Shown here piece after piece: positions 61,796 through 64,000 of a stretch of DNA of 64,000 bases (positions are counted from its first letter, which is position 1; the number at the start of each line of letters is the position of its first letter). The DNA comes from Aureliella helgolandensis (GTDB lineage: Bacteria; Planctomycetota; Planctomycetia; Pirellulales; Pirellulaceae). The position numbers were made by a program, and so were the translations under genes. The notes beneath the pieces were generated by a model. The model was not told where the DNA came from, made no database searches, and worked only from the letters and a program-made list of their open reading frames with translations. The stretch covers positions 620,001 to 684,000 of the forward strand of contig NZ_CP036298.1 in the NCBI RefSeq assembly GCF_007752135.1. The letters are read 5' to 3'.

Positions 61796-62366
61796 TCTGT
61801 TTCCTTCTTTCCGTATTCAAGTGAAAGCAGAGCATTGCGTTGCCCAGCCCATTCGATGATCTTTTCTGGCGGCGAGTAATCGTCATAGTAACCTCCAGAT
61901 CCGTAGCCGTTGCCGTTTGGCTCTTTGAGTGATGCAATCACGCCTGAATCCTCGGAAAAGGACAAACGTTAATCCTGTTGATCAGGACAGTGACAGAAGC
62001 ACCAGACGCCGTTGGGACCGCTGCAACAGAGATTTCCGAGCTGTGCGAGCACGAGTGCGGAGACCAATAGGAACCAAATTCAGCCTCCGTCCCGTCCAAA
62101 TTCCAGCGAAGGACATGAGGCTCACCAGTCTTGATTTCTAATGTGTATACCAAGGCAGCCGAGGGATCGGTGCGTAGCACGCAATGGATATCGACGCAGC
62201 CTGCGGGCGTGTTTGCTTCAAATCTTGGGTGAGTATATTGTTCAATCCTAAGCTGCTCTTCGAGAGATTTATATCGGCCAAGCAGATAAGAATACCCCAA
62301 GAGACAAGCGACAAACGCCGTAAACAGAAAGATGGTTCCCAGGTTGGATTTCACGTGAGCATGCAA
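61759..62366 (-). pseudogene. Membrane-anchored cassette protein with a frameshift
   Basis: The first frame (62366 to 61938) starts MHAHVKSNLGTIFLFTAFVA, a membrane anchor, and reads to ...SVTVLINRINVCPF. At the T-run CCTTTTCC near 61950-61957 the frame changes, and coding goes on as SEDSGVIASLKEPNGNGYGS and YYDDYSPPEKIIEWAGQRNA until 61759. Joined length is about 200 residues. The final KPPS is encoded by attC sequence. A one-base slip in the T-run would explain the break. The second part alone could start at an ATG at 61965. Confidence 0.55.
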
Positions 62367-62388
62367 TGTTTTCGGGAATCCATATGAG

Positions 62389-62479
62389 GACGAACGACGG
62401 CGTTCAGCGAGCCGCCGTAGTTGATTGTTTAGTACGCTAGACCTGCTCGGCGGCTTCGTTGCAACGCATGGTTCTGTCC
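62389..62479 (-). repeat. attC-like site 33
   Basis: GACGAACGACGGCGTTCAGC and GAGCCGCCG pair with TCGGCGGCTTCGTTGCAACG and ATGGTTCTGTCC. Close relative of site 32. Confidence 0.83.
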
Positions 62480-62481
62480 CG

Positions 62482-63072
62482 TCAGTCCGCTAGTGGCCGA
62501 CACCGCTGGATGTAGCCGGACGGTATCTCACGCCACCATTGGCTGCGCCAAACGCCGATTTGCTCATACGGGGCTGTCGGCTGAAGTTCACATAGCCTAG
62601 CGTCTTTCAGCACCCAGTCCAATTCGTAGCCAATCAAAATCGTTGCGTTCCGTCGGTAAATGCAGGACAAGGTAGTGTGCCAGTAATAGTCCGTTCCCAT
62701 TTCGGGATGCTCAAAGTTAAGGATCGCGCGCCAAAGCTCAGCTCCGGCCAATGTGAAGTCGAATTGACCAACAAGCGGTAATCCATCGGTTGGGCCCCGT
62801 CCGTGACGTGAAGCGATGTAAGTGGCAATTGAGCGCTGGATCGAAAGATCGATCACGTAGGTAAGGCCACGACGACATAACGATCGAATGGCCTCAGCAC
62901 ATTCGGCCAAAGACGGAAGCAGCAGCTCCGTGTGGTCGAGTAATTTGATTGCATGCCGGGGGGCAGCCTCAAAGGGGCGACCTTCGTAATGGATCAGGTG
63001 AAGCATGACGTATTCAGCCATGCTAATACGGAATTCAGTTAGCGTACGCTGAATCGATTCAACATTTCCCAA
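62482..63072 (-). CDS. Soluble protein of unknown function (cassette)
   Basis: 196 residues from the ATG at 63072; an ATG at 63021 (MAEYVMLHLIHYEGRPFEAA) is the alternative. It is helical in the first half (HAIKLLDHTELLLPSLAECA and EAIRSLCRRGLTYVID) and strand-rich later (GQFDFTLAGAELWRAILN). It ends SGYIQRCRPLAD next to the attC core. The winged-helix-like first half may be a small regulatory or immunity-type fold. No family can be named. Confidence 0.6.
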   Translation of the reverse strand: MGNVESIQRTLTEFRISMAEYVMLHLIHYEGRPFEAAPRHAIKLLDHTELLLPSLAECAEAIRSLCRRGLTYVIDLSIQRSIATYIASRHGRGPTDGLPLVGQFDFTLAGAELWRAILNFEHPEMGTDYYWHTTLSCIYRRNATILIGYELDWVLKDARLCELQPTAPYEQIGVWRSQWWREIPSGYIQRCRPLAD

Positions 63073-63113
63073 TTGGTGAGCGGCTTATGCATTGCCGCAA
63101 TGTGCATTTAGGG

Positions 63114-63205
63114 ACAGAACGGTGCCGATCACTCCGTCGGCGAGGTTGATTTGGTGGTAAATCTGGCTAAATGTCGCCGACTGCCGTGCATCGGCTTGTT
63201 CTCGG
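63114..63205 (-). repeat. attC-like site 35
   Basis: Near-identical to site 18: AGAACGGTGCCGATCACTCC and TCGCCGACTGCCGTGCATC with GCTTGTTCTCGG. The left outer core is improved to AGAAC. Confidence 0.83.
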
Positions 63206-63597
63206 GCCTGGATCGCTAGGGCCAGGAGTTTCGGTCCGACCGTGCTCATTATAGCAAACGTGATTTAGGATCAATCAGGACCGCCTGGAATTGCATCGAG
63301 TCATCCGGGCGAGTCTGGGCAATCCTGCAGGGCTGCGACCGGACCTTCCCTGACCGAACGAATTAGCACCTGCATGGAGCGTCGATGGTTTTAGTACGGT
63401 TGGACTTTCCCGAAGCAATCGCATTCGAGCGGATGGGAAAAGTGCTTCCATTGCCCAAAGACTGCTTGAGCTTCGTTCAGTCTTCCTGGCTAGCATGTCC
63501 GTCTGGCAATACGTTTTCACGCCTAGACTTCGTTCCTCTCGGTGACTACTAGGCAACCGAAATAGACTCAATGTCCGAGCCTCACATTGAATCCGAG
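63118..63597. repeat. 480-bp gene-less cassette, copy B
   Basis: Same length as copy A, 12.4 kb away. The plus-strand frame seen in copy A stops here at GACTACTAG, which argues against a protein. It may be a regulatory or RNA-coding unit, or a decayed gene spread by recombination. Confidence 0.82.
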
Positions 63598-63685
63598 AAC
63601 GGCAGTGTTCACGGTGTTCCGGGAGTTGATTCGTTGTGCAAAGTGAAGCGGCCACCGGAACTGCCGTGCAACACTTTGTTCTCGG
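63595..63685 (-). repeat. attC-like site 36
   Basis: GAGAACGGCAGTGTTCACGG with TGTTCCGG pairs with CCGGAACTGCCGTGCAACAC and TTTGTTCTCGG. Confidence 0.8.
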
Positions 63686-64000
63686 TTCTGAATTGTTGGG
63701 GCCAGGAGCTTGGATGCACCAACATCAGTATAGCAAAGGTGGCTTATGATCGCACAGGACTGCCTGGAATTGCATGTACCTGCTTGGCGAGTGTGGCGTT
63801 CTAACGAGCGAGATCCCCTGACCGAATGACCCAGCGTCGAGCTGGATTCTCCATCGCTTCCATCCAGCTGGACTACCGCGAAGCGAGTGCATTCATGCGT
63901 TTCCCAATGTTGCATCTATTGCCCAACGATCTACTCGTCAGCCTGGGCTGTCAAGTCCGTCTGGCAATGCGTTTTCACGTCTAGACTTCGTTCCCCTCCG
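63686..64000. repeat. Diverged third copy of the gene-less cassette, cut by the window end
   Basis: GGGGCCAGGAGCTTGGATGC, GCATGTACCTGCTTGGCGAG and GCGTTTTCACGTCTAGACTTC follow the order of copies A and B with many changes. The next attC site would lie just beyond 64,000. No gene is supported here. Confidence 0.65.

Noticed and set aside
32330-64000. The spaced repeats as a CRISPR array
   Set aside because: Repeats are 80-120 bp, imperfect and palindromic; the intervals are hundreds of bases and contain genes.
32000-64000. An integron integrase gene inside the window
   Set aside because: No frame in this region shows tyrosine-recombinase motifs (the R...H-x-x-R...Y set); the only recombination enzymes are the two DDE transposases.

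Overview
The window looks like a chromosome segment of a planctomycete, most likely of the Pirellulaceae. The signs are an adjacent pair encoding a planctomycete cytochrome-c/DUF1549/DUF1553 protein and a twin-arginine DUF1501 protein, a Ser/Thr kinase fused to an Hsp70-like domain, the futalosine menaquinone enzyme MqnE, and many small secreted or membrane proteins with an S-[IV]-R-[ST]-L type N-terminus. No rRNA, tRNA or CRISPR array was recognised.

Positions 1-32 kb are mostly ordinary chromosome. It opens with the end of an AAA ATPase and a tandem array of about 226-bp units (320-1935). Housekeeping genes follow: kinase-Hsp70 fusion, peptide deformylase, ferrochelatase and dethiobiotin synthetase (minus strand), N-carbamoylputrescine amidase plus agmatine deiminase (arginine to putrescine), a methyltransferase, a TPR protein, an HDOD protein, AMP nucleosidase, an ABC ATPase, a YjbQ protein, MqnE, and the DUF1549/DUF1501 pair. 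From about 22 kb the genes become sparser and more accessory: DUF1801, zinc-ribbon, CrtO-like, NYN/OST-HTH, a frameshifted CehA/McbA-like gene and secreted hypotheticals. A 116-bp miniature inverted-repeat element (ends CGGGCTGTTGA, 4-bp target duplications) occurs at several places and is twice nested inside another copy at the same internal base.

Positions 32.3-64 kb read as one long gene-cassette array of a chromosomal integron. About 33 imperfect inverted repeats of 80-120 bp with attC architecture (outer core GAAC/GTTC or TAAC/GTTA, spacer, longer inner arm with an extrahelical base, variable loop) separate single genes or gene pairs, nearly all on the minus strand with the repeat at the 3' end. 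Two cassettes are duplicated exactly from core to core (731 bp toxin-antitoxin; 480 bp without a clear gene), the expected product of integron-integrase recombination. Cargo includes PIN-domain and ParE-like toxin-antitoxin modules, a DUF2442/DUF4160 pair, probable SUKH, DUF4303, DUF4375 and ankyrin proteins, a three-domain trypsin-like protein with PDZ, a PDZ protein, lipoproteins, small membrane proteins and one oppositely oriented thioredoxin-like protein. No integrase gene is in the window; cassette polarity places it beyond 64,000.

The part of the array furthest from that predicted platform (32-45 kb) is decayed: half attC sites, frameshifted genes, a miniature element and two insertion sequences. 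One IS (37809-39617, AATT duplication) splits a cassette gene whose halves rejoin in frame. No database search was possible, so family names rest on motifs and recalled sequence similarity.
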